From the NCBI GenBank assembly GCA_963565915.1, contig OY751488.1, positions 682,001-746,000 on the forward strand: 64,000 nucleotides of DNA, written 5' to 3'. A program made the translations under genes and the position numbers. Below, piece after piece: positions 36,124 through 46,747 of the stretch. The notes beneath the pieces are model-generated. The model searched no databases, was not told the DNA's origin, and was given only the letters and a program-made list of their open reading frames with translations. This stretch comes from Entoloma clypeatum. Lineage: Eukaryota > Basidiomycota > Agaricomycetes > Agaricales > Entolomataceae. Position 1 is the first letter of the stretch; each line of letters starts with the position of its first letter.

Positions 36124-37359
36124 TCAACCATCAAACCGCGCTTCCTGCCCAGCTGCCAATCCACCAAAATAACAGGTAAGTGCTTTGAGCTTCGACCCCA
36201 TCCATTCCTCTTCCACCTCCACCATCTCCAGCTCTTCCTTCTTTCCCTTGTGCTTGCCTTCCTTTCCTTGCACCAAACTTTCCGATACCCCAGCCGCATC
36301 TTCACCATCCACTTCGAGTAATCCGCTGATCTGCTCTAGCCGAGTATTCCTAGGAAGATAATACGCGATATTTGGAGTGATTTTCCTGGTTAGGCGGAAT
36401 AACTCGGCTCCGTCGATCGGGCGAATGGAGGCGAGGGAGTACGAGGTACATGTCCCTGTGGGAGTCGTCTCCGGGATTCCGTCTCCCGAGGCGCCGGGCT
36501 CGTTGACAGATTCAGGTGGCGTCCCTGAGAGATAAGACGGGCCACCCCACGGAGGACTCAAAAAGACCACGTCTATCTTGCGTGATGTATTTGACCCTTG
36601 CGACGAGATATAAGAGTTGGCAAAAGAGATGTAGTCCGCGAGAATGAATTCGATCCTGTCTGCCACGCCGTATATCTGTGCATTGTGTCGGGCGAGGGAG
36701 AGGCGCGTAGGCGACGTATCGAGGGCGATGACTGAGTTTCGGTGGTCAAAACACCGACAAAGGCGAAAGGAACGGGAACAAGATCGACAAATCCAAACAC
36801 GCACCACGCTCACAGGTCTGCGCAAAAGCGATCGCGTTGCCGCCTACACCACAGAATGCGTCCAGTATCGCGCCGCAGCGACAACGTTCTGCTATTTGGT
36901 TGGCCACGAGCTCTGGAGTGATGCTGTACCACCCTTCTTCGTCCAGGAGGCAGCCGGGCGGCGTGGAATACTGAGAGAAATAGCGATAGCGCTGTGAGAA
37001 ATCTGGGAAATGTGAGGTGGGAGCGAAACAGGAGTGAAGGATTTTCGGGGGGGGGACACACATTTTTGCAAATGGTCTGGGACCTGCGATGCATCGGTGT
37101 AATGTGGAACGAGGGACGTCGCGTCATGTTTTGTTACCCAGGACCCACTATAACCCCCGGGTTCCTCAACGTGGTTCGCGTGTGTTTTGCGTCGCTTTGT
37201 TGGTGGAGGTTGGTTCGACAAGAGTTCTTCATCCAATTTTGCATTTCCGACGACAGACTCCTCAACATCTGGGGCTGGTACCAAGTCATCCTGTTTGAAC
37301 GCGTCAAGAACGAACTGCGATAGTCCAGAAAGACCCCCTCTCGGCTTGCGCTTACCCAT
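36124..37359 (-). CDS. TGS1: Trimethylguanosine synthase (RNA cap guanine-N2 methyltransferase)
   Basis: Starts MGKRKPRGGLSGLSQFVLDA with a basic, nuclear-type head containing PPPTKRRKTH. After an intron, FSQRYRYFSQYSTPPGC and LDEEGWYSITPELVANQIAE match the N-terminal extension of the TGS1 domain. Motif I is ILDAFCGVGGNAIAFA (AdoMet binding), followed after a second intron by VIALDTSPTRLSLARHNAQI and the catalytic motif FLSPPWGGPSYL, where the Trp stacks on m7G in the human enzyme. The C-terminus is Glu/Lys-rich and ends at 36124. TGS1 converts m7G caps of snRNAs and snoRNAs to 2,2,7-trimethylguanosine in the nucleus. About three exons; the gene seems intact. Two introns are short; one carries a run of nine G residues near 37050. 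Confidence 0.92.
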
Positions 37360-38026
37360 GGATGGTCGTCTGGCTGAAGGAAAAAACCGCCACGTGTGAA
37401 ATCTTTGTCAGGGATACGATCATTAGATCAATCTCGAGACTCTGCAGAAAAAACAAAGTCTTTTGTATTTATCGATGTGACACCACCGTCCCTTCAGGCC
37501 TTCAAAGCTTCAGGGGGGTGGGCGACGATTAGTAGGTCATTAATTCATTACTATTCTCCGAAAAATAGACCGAGGTCCCTTGACTTTCAGGGATACTAGT
37601 GTTGGATACAGCACTTGTTGGAAAGAAGACGGGTCGTGCTGAAGTCCGATTTATTCATTGAATAAAACGGTCTCCTGTTGGACATTCCCCTATTCACCAA
37701 AAGGTGTTGTGTGCATAAACCCGAGCGTGTGCAACGAGAGCAAGCCCAATGCGTGCTGTCCTGGTACTACCTGTCGTTATGGAGCCGTCAGCAAACCCGG
37801 CTGGGTACCCCATATACTTAACCTTCCCAATCACTGACAGATAAATCTTACATGTAGGCCTGCCACAACTCGTAGTTGCCCTTGTGGTTTATGCATTTGC
37901 CTCTTTTTGACTGGTGAATTTATGGTGACCATGCTTACCCCCATAAATCCTGACATTTTCGCATCAGTGATCTGAATCCGAGTCTTCATTCCGAATCCCT
38001 CTCACCTATTAGTAGTATCATCCCAG
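37360..38026. other. Region upstream of TGS1
   Basis: No gene is supported. It should hold the TGS1 promoter. Confidence 0.4.
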
Positions 38027-38640
38027 ATGTTCAGACGTTCGGACCGCAGTTTGAAAAATGAAAAATTTGATGGAATATGGGACTGGCCTGTTAGATCTTC
38101 TCATAAACGGCTCCCCAGTCCCTTCGGAAGTACTGGTCTACATAGACTTTATACTGAATATGTCACGGGAAGTCATTGTAATCCAGTATATTTATGTGGC
38201 GGCCGCTCAAGGTATAATTGCCAATTTGCGAATCCGAGTCATTGGGGTCGAATCAAGGTCGAACTATCCTGGGACCCAGTTAGAACTTAGAAATATAAAC
38301 AATGGGGTTCACATTTTAATTGATTCTCAGACGGAACACAAACTCAAGGGCATGGGTGTGCGTTTCCCCGCGCCGGAACGTCGTCAGACCAAATCTATAG
38401 AATGCTAATCATTACACAGTCAAAATTTGAGATCCTTCCTCCACTGAGAGAAGTTATCGTACAATGCGGTGCGACCGAAGGACTTTCTAAACAGATCGCC
38501 CAGACCCTTCGATGTCTGAATAAGAACTGGAGCTTCCAGGCAGAGGAAGGTGAAGGGGAGGCGGAACAGCGCGATGTCGATATGGAGATGGAGGGTGTCG
38601 AAGAAGGACTGCCTTTGAAGATCGGGCTATTTTTGACAGT
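38027..38640 (+). pseudogene. Unrecognised coding remnant interrupted by a MITE
   Basis: Frames here give protein-like stretches (LLDLLINGSPVPSEVLVYID; ILPPLREVIVQCGATEGLSK) and an acidic segment EEGEGEAEQRDVDMEMEGVE, ending where the transposon at 38641 begins. I see no start with context and no family. It may be the 3' part of an old gene. Confidence 0.3.
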
Positions 38641-38910
38641 TACTGTAGCATTTCAATCAATTCGTCGGTCACGCGTAACGGGGCTCTTGAAAACACCGGA
38701 ATGTCACGTTTGTCACGCTTCCCTGAGCCCGGCGACGAATTCGGCACGCGGGATTTCCAAAAATGGCACGGAGAAATTGCCAAAAATGGCACCGAAAATG
38801 ACGGTCACTTGAGTCGACGTCACGGAAATTTTCGGCCGCGACGAAATCAAAATTTCGTCGCACCGTGTCACGCGTCACAGGCCCGACGAATTGATTGAAA
38901 TGCTACAGTA
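38641..38910. mobile_element. TA-flanked MITE with perfect 28-base terminal inverted repeats
   Basis: The first 28 bases (from TACTGTAGCATTTCAATC) are the exact reverse complement of the last 28 bases (38883-38910). If the outermost TA on each side is the target duplication, the element ends are CTGTAGCA.., the arrangement of Tc1/mariner-type MITEs. Internally, GTCACGCGT occurs near both ends, and a short repeat AAAAATGGCAC occurs at 38760 and 38784. No transposase is encoded in 270 bases, so it would depend on one elsewhere. Perfect ends suggest recent movement. Confidence 0.85.
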
Positions 38911-39812
38911 TTATATGGGAGAGTGGGTCGAGGGTCTCTGGAGCTGGGAAGACGGTCATCTATCATGATTGTCTGTCGCCCAGGTCGCTCAAAGTGGGCA
39001 GCGAGGCAGCAAGAATCAATGAAAGCATCGGATTTCGGAGATCCCCGTACCCACTTCAAGATTTCTTCATGCACCCACACTCCAGATCTTACGCATACTT
39101 ACCTGACCTGATGGAGCCGAGACCGGACGACGTGTTACAATGGATGTGATCATTCTTCAACGTCAACCCCTACAGAGGTGAGTATGGCCGGCGCTGGGGA
39201 GCCTTACACACTGTAGGGATTTCGGCCACTCCGAGTTTGAAGAGTCAAGACTCACAACAGTATTATCCTACCTGCTTCGGAAGACATGCAAAGCACGACA
39301 AAAAAAGCGGGGGTAGAATAACAATCAAAGAGCGATTCCTCAAAACTTCATGCGGTCCCACTGGTGAGAATACGCTCACGCACTCCAGACGACTATGTCC
39401 CTAACCTTCTTCCGTCGTTGTTCTTCGGGCGCCGGTGTCGCCGCTCGACCTTCCCTGCCGACGGCCAATGCTGGGGCTTTTACACAGCAACCTTGAACTC
39501 GCAGCATGATTCCTATGATAACAAACCTCACTGTGGTATTATCCCCCAACGTCACTCCTCATCCTGGGAACGGACCACATGCAAATCGAACAGAAAATAA
39601 GGACCAATGAATCTCTCATCAAACATCGATTCCTTGTAGTAATTTCGTGGACACCACATAAGTATTATCATGTGTCTCAAGTAGTACTTGGCATCGGTGT
39701 CAAGCTTCTTCTGCAGAAGTGCTTCCATTTCTCCTGTGCGTGTGTCCCCGTTAAATTTTCTCCTGTGAGTCTCGATACCCGTGACCTTGTGAACTGAGAA
39801 TGGTTTGTGGGG
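38911..39812. other. Intergenic region
   Basis: Short frames without domains; no gene called. Confidence 0.4.
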
Positions 39813-39819
39813 TATAAAA
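39813..39819 (+). promoter_or_regulatory. TATA box of knottin-like gene 2
   Basis: TATAAAA lies 97 bases upstream of the ATG at 39916. Confidence 0.55.
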
Positions 39820-39915
39820 GGACGCTGGGGGCCTTCAAGCCACCTTCATCACAGCAAGTGTCCAAAGTCATCACACATTTACAACTCGCTCACTCACAAT
39901 CAACCTATTTTCGCT

Positions 39916-40181
39916 ATGCACGTCTCACGCGCTCTCATCCTTTCCATCGTTCTCTGCATTGCGAGGGTCTGCCAAGCCATTAAAGAGTGTTCCACTAAAG
40001 GTGGACCATGCAGAACCAACGTGGACGGAGACTGTTGTGGGGGTAACGCCGGCGCTTACAAGTGCAAGATGATCCCAGGTACTATCCCCGCCGGAAACAC
40101 AGTAAGTAATTACACCTATTAAAGCCTGTGCCAATTCTGAGCTAAATTGTAAAAATGTAGGGAAAATGCCAGCTAAAATAA
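39916..40181 (+). CDS. Small cysteine-rich secreted peptide, knottin-like (copy 2)
   Basis: Two exons (39916-40101 and 40161-40181) with a GT-AG intron give a 68-residue preprotein. MHVSRALILSIVLCIARVCQ is a signal peptide. The mature peptide has cysteines in the order C-x6-C-x6-CC-x9-C-x12-C (about, counting across the splice), including GGPCRTNVDGDCCGG and the exon-2 end GKCQLK. Six cysteines with a central CC pair fit an inhibitor cystine knot. The start MH(V/F)SR, the CC motif and the tiny last exon are shared with the gene at 58. It has its own TATA box. Target and role are unknown. Confidence 0.75.
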
Positions 40182-40460
40182 GCTATATGCTGGTAAGTCT
40201 GAGATTAAGTACCATGGTTGTCCATACTCACCACGGCGGCTAGGGCCTGTAGTTTAGCTGCTTGTTCTTTCTTGACAGCACTGTTTTGTAGTTACTTGTC
40301 TTTGCTGTACTTGTATCTCCAATCTCGTCATGCTATGATATAGAGTTGAAAATGACGCGCACGTGACCTCCCTCACGATGCGCGCAAACGGGTCTGCAGC
40401 ACCAGCACCAGCACTAACAGCTCCTCCAACGCCCCTCCTGATATTCAGCCCTGAAAACAA

Positions 40461-41442
40461 ATGTCGCAACCACCACCCTCAGGCCTTCTCTCGTCCACCC
40501 TCCAGTCCGTCATCCACCACTTCAAGCCCCACCGCGCCGAGGCCCTGCAGCGCATCCGCGTCAACGTCCTCGGCCTCCTCTTCCTCTTCCTTTTTACCAA
40601 CCTTCTCCCGCTCCCCGTGCCGTCCGTGCAGCGAGCGGTGTGGATTGTCGCCCTCAAGCAAGGTGCGGCGAGGGACCCAACAAGGTTGGTCGTGGGGATG
40701 GGGACTGAGAGATGGGAGGCGGACAGGGCGTGGAGGTGGATCTGTGTTTTTGGTGCGTTTCCTCATCCTCGTTCGTGTTCTGTGACCATGGGTACTGAGA
40801 AAGATATACAGAAGCGGCGGCGGCGGCTTTACTTGCGTTCAACGTCCTGCAAGGCATCCACGCCGTCAAGTACCCCCGCCCGCCCATCCCGCTTCCACCG
40901 AACTCCTCGCCCGCAAAAATAAGGACCAAACCGCTGTTCAAAGGCACACAGTCCCCAAAGCGGCCTTTCACAGTCCTTTCACCAAACGTACGTCACCTCT
41001 TTTCTTCTTTGTCATCATCACTCAGACCTCTTTATCCAACGACACAGTCAAGCCCACAACCACAGCGCCCGTTCTCCGCGCCCTCCTCCGCCTCCTTCCG
41101 CGGGTCCACATCCGTATACCCGGCCTCGCCACTGTCATCGCCCTCAAAGACGGCTCAATACCCCTCAGCCTCCGTCTCTGCGGCAACCCAGGGCTCGTCC
41201 ATCGCGATGCTGGGAACACCGAGCCCGAGTCCTGTCGTGTCGGCGTATAGAGGTAGACATTTCGGTGTTGGACGTGAGTCGTTTTCTTCCCCTTTTTGCT
41301 CTTATATGCGTTTTCGTTCTCCTCGTTCGATGGTTTACTGATATGTACTGTTGTGATAGGTGCGTTGGATGAATCAGTTTTGAGCCAGATCCTACCACCG
41401 TCTGATGATAGAGATGGGGATTGTGAAGACAACGATTGTTGA
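40461..41442 (+). CDS. POM34: Nuclear pore membrane protein, POM34-like
   Basis: Four exons. Starts MSQPPPSGLLSSTLQSVIHH, then a membrane segment VLGLLFLFLFTNLLPLPVPS; a second hydrophobic stretch spans the first intron (WRWICVF..AAAALLAFNVLQGI). Then comes KYPRPPIPLPPNSSP and SPKRPFTVLSPN joined over an intron to SSPQPQRPFSAPSSASFRGS. The Pro/Ser-rich tail with SPSP and AYRG matches my memory of fungal POM34 (nuclear pore complex component family), a two-helix nuclear-envelope anchor of the pore. The last exon ends DRDGDCEDNDC. The family assignment rests on layout and short motifs, so another nuclear-envelope protein is possible. Confidence 0.55.
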
Positions 41443-42200
41443 GATTGCGATACAGAATGAAAATAGGATGATGCATGCATCTAGCCACGGCCCTTGAGTA
41501 AGTAATAGTGTTCGAAGCCCAATGGCGTCTACACATGATTGCGAAATAATATGTGTGTCTTCATGTGCAGCTTCGAATGTGTGTATGATGGCGTAGCGCG
41601 AACGGCCAACATTACCGCCTCGGCTCCATTACCACCCGTTTACCAGAAAAGAAGCCTATGGCTAATCGATATCACTAATCGATATCACTAATCCGGCGAC
41701 CGGTGAGAATGAAAGAAGACAAGATGAGGTGCCGTGTAAGTCGTTGCCTTTGTGAAGGATGACATGACGACACGGGGAAGATGTTGAACTTATGCCGGCA
41801 GGGCGTTGGACGAGTGGAAAGATGCCCCCAGAGGTGACCGTTCCCACTTGCCAGGGAGTGGTCACGAGTGTCGTGGCCACCAGGGCATGCCACAGAACAG
41901 TGGGCTGCCAGAAATCCGTTCCGGGGTGGCTGGGAAGATGCCGAAGGGTGGTGCTTCTCTAGCCAGTTAAAACATGTATCGTTTCCTCACGTTTCACTGC
42001 CATGATGCTCACAGTGCAATGACCCCCCCGGAGTGTCCATAGAAGTCAATATCACTCAGCCCTCTCATGGCGGCCCACCTGACTCTCAGTCTTCGGCCTC
42101 ATGGCTCAATCTATGGGCCATCGGGCATTGGGCCTCCGAGTGGGAAGCCTACCACACGACTGCACAGTCTCTTTATCCACACCCCTGACCCCCCCGCAGG
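41443..42200. other. Intergenic region
   Basis: No gene supported. A short direct repeat CTAATCGATATCA occurs two times at 41671-41695. Confidence 0.4.
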
Positions 42201-42207
42201 TATAAAA
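42201..42207 (+). promoter_or_regulatory. TATA box of secreted family member 3
   Basis: TATAAAA lies 64 bases upstream of the ATG at 42265. Confidence 0.55.
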
Positions 42208-42264
42208 CGCTTTATGATATTCCCTCTGACTTCCAGATCACCTCTCACCTTCTCGACCCATTCC

Positions 42265-42939
42265 ATGAAGCTTCTTTCCAGTCTCACCGTGGCAACCGCC
42301 GCCGTCCTCTTTGCCGCTGGCACCACTTCTGCCCAGGGGGTGTACATTGGAAACGGAACCCTCACGTCTGTAAAGCCGGGACAACAATTCACTTTCAGAC
42401 TCATGAGACCTGTAGGTTCTTCATATATGTTCAAGTCAAAACCCATATATTCAATGCACCCTGATCCTTCACCCAGAACGCGCCTTCCTACAGTCACCAA
42501 TACGAATTAGGCGTCACCGTCGGTTTCCAGGCGTGCCACCGCGGCGTAAACGGCTGCAGCCACGACCTCTCCCAGGGCCTTGGCAAGGTGATCTTGCCAA
42601 CAGCCGGATTCGATCCAAAGGTCGCCTTTCATGATGCAAACCTAGTTGGTTTATACCAGAAATTCACCGTCACGATCCCTCAAGACGCAAAGAAGGGAGC
42701 GGCCCTGCTAGGAGTTAGGCGTGAAACCACCTCGACCACTGCGGTGAGATTTCCTTCCCTTCCTTCCTCATGTTTTACAAGATTCGGTTCTTTCGCAATG
42801 GGGACCGCTCATTCTTGTTCGGGACCGCGGCGGTTAATAAATCCTTTTTTGTATCTGGCTCGCTGATGTTTATATTTCATATCAGCGTACTATGCGCCCT
42901 CTCGCCGAGAATATGTACCTTGATCTCACCGTGATCTAA
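42265..42939 (+). CDS. Small secreted protein, family S, member 3
   Basis: Three exons, introns 42412-42476 and 42744-42885. MKLLSSLTVATAAVLFAAGT is a signal peptide. The core has YELGVTVGFQACHRGVNGC then SHDLSQGLGKVILP and YQKFTVTIPQDAKKGAALLG. The last exon ends RPLAENMYLDLTVI. It is a paralogue of the tandem pair at 18259 and 19287 but lies 22 kb away on the other strand. The two Cys and the HDLSQ(G/N)LG motif are the most conserved parts. Function unknown. Confidence 0.78.
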
Positions 42940-43308
42940 TAAAAATATATTTGGACTGGGCGAGTAGCAATCTAGGTGTCGCTGATGGGGTGGACCGTGG
43001 GGCTGAGTCAAGGGAACGCGACTAAGTACAGCAACACATGTCGGACTTTCTTTTTTTTTGGCGTTGCGAGACCCCGCCCCCCACCCCCTCCTTCCTAATA
43101 TAGCATGTTATACCCACAAACATATATATTTCTATGAAAAACATAAGATCAAAACTCACAAAATTACAAATGAATGAGGATGTCAGTGTGCAGGTACCTA
43201 TCAATGTTTTTGACTAGAATCTGCCTTGCAGCTATACAGCTCCACTGCTTCGGAGTAAGTGTATACTGCCTACTCTACTGTCATTACCCGTCAGATGTTG
43301 GTCAAGGA

Positions 43309-43822
43309 TCCACAACTAGTGTTTGAAAGTCCAGTCCAGTCCGGTTTTTTGCCCAAAAAATTAAGAACCTAGAACCAAGACTAGTTGAGTGGTTTCTCCA
43401 AAAAACTAAAACCAGGACTGGACTGGTCAAAGACTGATGAACCAGTCTTTCCTTTCTCAAAAAAGTAAACCAGGACTGGTTCGAACTGGTTTAAACTGGT
43501 TATTTTCCAATTTACTAAAACTGTTTCAAAATGTCATTTATGACACATTCCAGAACATTTTTTAGAAGTTTGATAAACAAAATCTATGTGAACCTATAAG
43601 AACCCATGTAAACCTATGACCAGTTTACATTTTTTGAGTCTCAAATGAAGACTGGTGTTAAACCAGTCTTCTTTTTTTCCAAAATTTGAAGAACCTGAGA
43701 CTGGTCAATCCTCAAAAATCTGAAACTTGAGACTGCAGTCCAGTCTCTCACCAGTCTTTATCAGTCTGGTTCTGGTCCAGTTCTAGGTCTTTGAGACTGG
43801 ACTTCAAAACACTATCCACAAC
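43309..43822. mobile_element. Non-autonomous hAT-like MITE with 8-base target duplication
   Basis: The element 43317-43814 begins TAGTGTTTGAAAGTCCAGTC and ends with the near-perfect inverse (GACTGGACTTCAAAACACTA). It is flanked on both sides by TCCACAAC (43309-43316 and 43815-43822). An 8-base duplication and TAGTG-type ends fit the hAT superfamily. The interior is rich in ACTGG/CCAGT words. It has no coding capacity. Confidence 0.8.
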
Positions 43823-43889
43823 TAGTGCATCTTTGCCTTGGGCTCATTTGGCAGTTCTGACTGGGCATCTGACTGCCGTTTTTGGTCAA

Positions 43890-44200
43890 TTAACCAGGGG
43901 TCGGACTTTTTTTTGACCCCCAAGGACCCTCCCACCCATGTGCGTTGGTGGGATTGGGTTCCGACACCCCCTTGGGCTGAGTTGAGAACAGGAACTTGAA
44001 AGTAGATTCAAAGATGTATGTACAGGTAACAGGATACAAAGAGTGTGAAGGCAAGGCATGAGAACTATGTCAAGGGGGTGTCGGGATCGGATTCTGTGAC
44101 CAGGGGTCCCAGGTAGGGGGGGGGGTCTCCCACCATGGGTTGGGAAGGAACTGGACCCCCCTGAACTATGTGATGTAATGATGATGTAATTGCTTAATAT
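43890..44200. other. Repeat-like sequence between the hAT-like elements
   Basis: GGGGGT/ACCCCC-rich sequence with words such as CCAAGGACCC and GGGGTGTCGG. Open frames are composition effects. No gene. Confidence 0.35.
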
Positions 44201-44554
44201 GGTAGGTCGCAACACAAAATGTGGTGGAGGATCCCAACATTGTCACTAGTGTTTAAAGGTCTGGTTCGGTCTGGTTTTGGACCCTCAAAATATTGAGACC
44301 GAGACCGAGACCAATTTTTCGGTTCACATGATTCCAAAAAAACCGAACCGGACCGATGCAAGACCGGTGCATCGGTCCCTCTCACCTCAAGAAAGTGAGA
44401 CCGAACTGGTTTAGACCAATTTAAACCAATATATTACATGTTAAACAACATTAAGGACACGCGCACACAGCCCAATGCTGCGCATGCATGTCGTACCTCC
44501 TCCATTGGTCCTCCGTGGCCTCAGCCCACCCCCATCTGCTCTTGCGCGTCAGTT

Positions 44555-45035
44555 GACGCCGTTGGGCGCAAAAGGGGGCCGTTGGGCATGTGTCATGGCA
44601 GGTGCGCCATGCCGTACGGTGCAAAAGGGGCTGGTGGGTGTGAGTCGATGGCGTTGGGGATGCAAGGCGGCCATTGGGTGCTAATAGGGGCCGTTGGGCA
44701 TGAGGGGTGGCCAGTGTGTGCAAAGGAAGGGTGGTGGGCGCAAATCAATGGTGCTGGGGACGTGAGGCAGCCATTGGGCGATAGAGGGGGGGCTGTTGGG
44801 CATGAGGGGCGGCCGGTGTGCGCGAAGGAAGGGTGCTGGGTGTGAGTCGACAGTGTTGGGGACGCAAGGTGGCCGTTGGGCATTAGAGGACGCCGTTGGG
44901 CGTTAGAGGGCTGTTGGACACGCGAGGGGGCCGTTGGGCACGAAGGAGGCTGTTAGGCGTTAGAGGGGGCCATTGTGTGTCAGTTGACACCATTGTGCAC
45001 GAGGGGCGGCCATTGGGGGGGGAAAGTGGGTGGGT
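44555..45035. repeat. GC-rich minisatellite with GCCGTTGGGC core
   Basis: At least seven copies of a (G/C)C(C/A)(G/A)TTGGGC core, each followed by a variable G/A-rich tail (for example GCATGAGGGG), lie about 20-60 bases apart. Units are imperfect. Open frames across it are repeat artefacts. Confidence 0.75.
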
Positions 45036-46227
45036 GGAGTGAAGGTGGGGGATAAAAAAGAGTGTGGGAAGGTTTTGACTTATGTATGGATCGACTCTCA
45101 GCAATTGCCGAGAGTGCTTGGCATCAATGCCAAGCAATGTGTGTCGTTGAAACTCGCGTTGTCAAGTCCCAATCCATGGCACTGTAAGTGCTAAAATTAG
45201 TTTGTAACTTATGTAGAGCTACTTAGAAACTAATAGTAGCTATACAAACAGTTAAATACAGGAGCTATGTATGGTAGAGAGTCTGTACTGAAAAATGATA
45301 CATCAAAACCACTGTAAATTGTGATAAACAGTGCATCATGAGTTTCCCCAAACACAAAAACAAGTATTTTCTTACTTCCTCCTTTCCACAACCACTTTAT
45401 ACTACATGTAATATATACCATTGAACCATTGTATGGGAACCTATTGAGACACTTCAAATAAAATTAAAGGACTTCATAAGGTCAATATGAGTAAAATAAG
45501 TCGAAATTTTGTCCAAAAATTTTATTTCAGCCTTGGATCCTCTTCATCCAGGGGACCTTCCAGCACCTTCATTTTTCAAATTTGGTTCATTCATTAAGAA
45601 GATATAACACTTTTTCTGAAATCTGCACATTTGGTTATTTCTATCTTATCTGGACTTCTAAAAATTATTCAAGGTGTTTCAGAAGGTGAATACATACCCA
45701 ATACATAGTTCTATTACTTCAAACTATTGTTAGACCATGAGGAAGGGGCCGCGCGCACCCGCATGATGCATTTTGCGCATTGTTTACTACTGTTTGGTTA
45801 TCAACATCGCACCTCTATAACTCACATTCCGTGGCCCAATTTGATGAAATAAGTACATATTTGATGATATAGAATGCCATCCTATCTAATCAATATAGTA
45901 GAAGACTTTACTTGTTCCTGTGTAGATATAATAACCAGATGTGCGATGTTTTTTGGACATTTGTTTACATGTATTTGGCATGTTTGATGCGCGCGTCATC
46001 CAATGTTGAAACAACGCATCCACCTATTGCTGACCTTGCAATGAGGGGCACAGGTGGTGAAAAGACCAGAATATATTTATAGATTATACATATAACCTGT
46101 CTACTTGCGATTGAGGCAGGAGGGAGTGCACGCATGCACCTTTTGTCAAAAACAACTGGCATGTGCTTATTTAGTAAGTGGGAAAATGGGATGTATATAG
46201 AGTGATTGTGAGCAATGAAATATAATA

Positions 46228-46312
46228 GTCTTGTGGCTCAGTTGGTTAAGTGGTGTTAAAAGAATCCTTTATACTATAGAACTTCAGAGTTCAAGTCTTT
46301 CTTGTGGCAGAA
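46228..46312 (+). repeat. tRNA-derived SINE-like segment (A and B boxes)
   Basis: TGGCTCAGTTGGTTAAGTGG (46233-46252) fits a Pol III A box with a D-loop shape, and GAGTTCAAGTC (46287-46297) fits a B box. The acceptor stem does not pair, so this is not a working tRNA. It could be the head of a tRNA-derived SINE or a decayed tRNA. Confidence 0.5.
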
Positions 46313-46747
46313 ATTTTGTACTTGCTGTTTCGGGACATTGATTTCAGATCCTCGGATTGTTCCATGGAAAATACCGGTTTAAACCGATCTGAACCGGTCT
46401 TTGGCTGGTCTTTCAAACTCTAAAGTTTTGAGTGAACTGAGGACTGGCTATGATTTGAAATTTTAAAGATTGCGACCAGCGGTCTGGTCTTTCACCGGTT
46501 CGGTTCCGTCCGGTCTCGGTCTGAAACCAACAAAAGTAAACTGGACCTTGAAACACTAATTGTCGCGAAGATTCATTGCCTGTCGCCACAGATTGGCCAT
46601 CCCTCAGCCCTTTTCCCCCCACAATCTGTTGGACTATAGTCCCGTATATCTCATTGCTTACATACATTTAGTGTCACATGACCTTTCATTTATATTGTCC
46701 ATGGATTGCTCTATATCCTCAGTTGTTTCTTCCCAAACACTGAGGAT

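Larger units (their letters stand above)
44239..46566. mobile_element. 2.3-kb hAT-like element with nested contents
   Basis: The element 44247-46558 begins TAGTGTTTAAAGGTCTGG and ends GGACCTTGAAACACTA, close to the ends of the MITE at 43317. Flanks are ATTGTCAC (44239-44246) and ATTGTCGC (46559-46566), matching at 7 of 8. The outer 200 bases on each side are rich in GGTCT/AGACC words, as in the smaller element. The middle (about 44445-46360) holds a minisatellite, AT-rich sequence and a tRNA-like segment. I see no transposase, so it is non-autonomous, possibly a ~400-base MITE with a 1.9-kb insertion. Confidence 0.65.

Noticed and set aside
42940..43308. Possible gene downstream of secreted member 3
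   Set aside because: Only short, low-complexity frames; no start context.
44438..44883. Long frames on both strands with repeating HAQ/PTAP words
   Set aside because: They translate a minisatellite, so openness comes from the repeat.
44555..45035. CRISPR-like array
   Set aside because: Units and gaps are irregular and this is eukaryotic DNA; a minisatellite explains it.
46228..46312. Functional tRNA gene
   Set aside because: The acceptor arms do not pair and the anticodon arm is irregular; only the A and B boxes fit.
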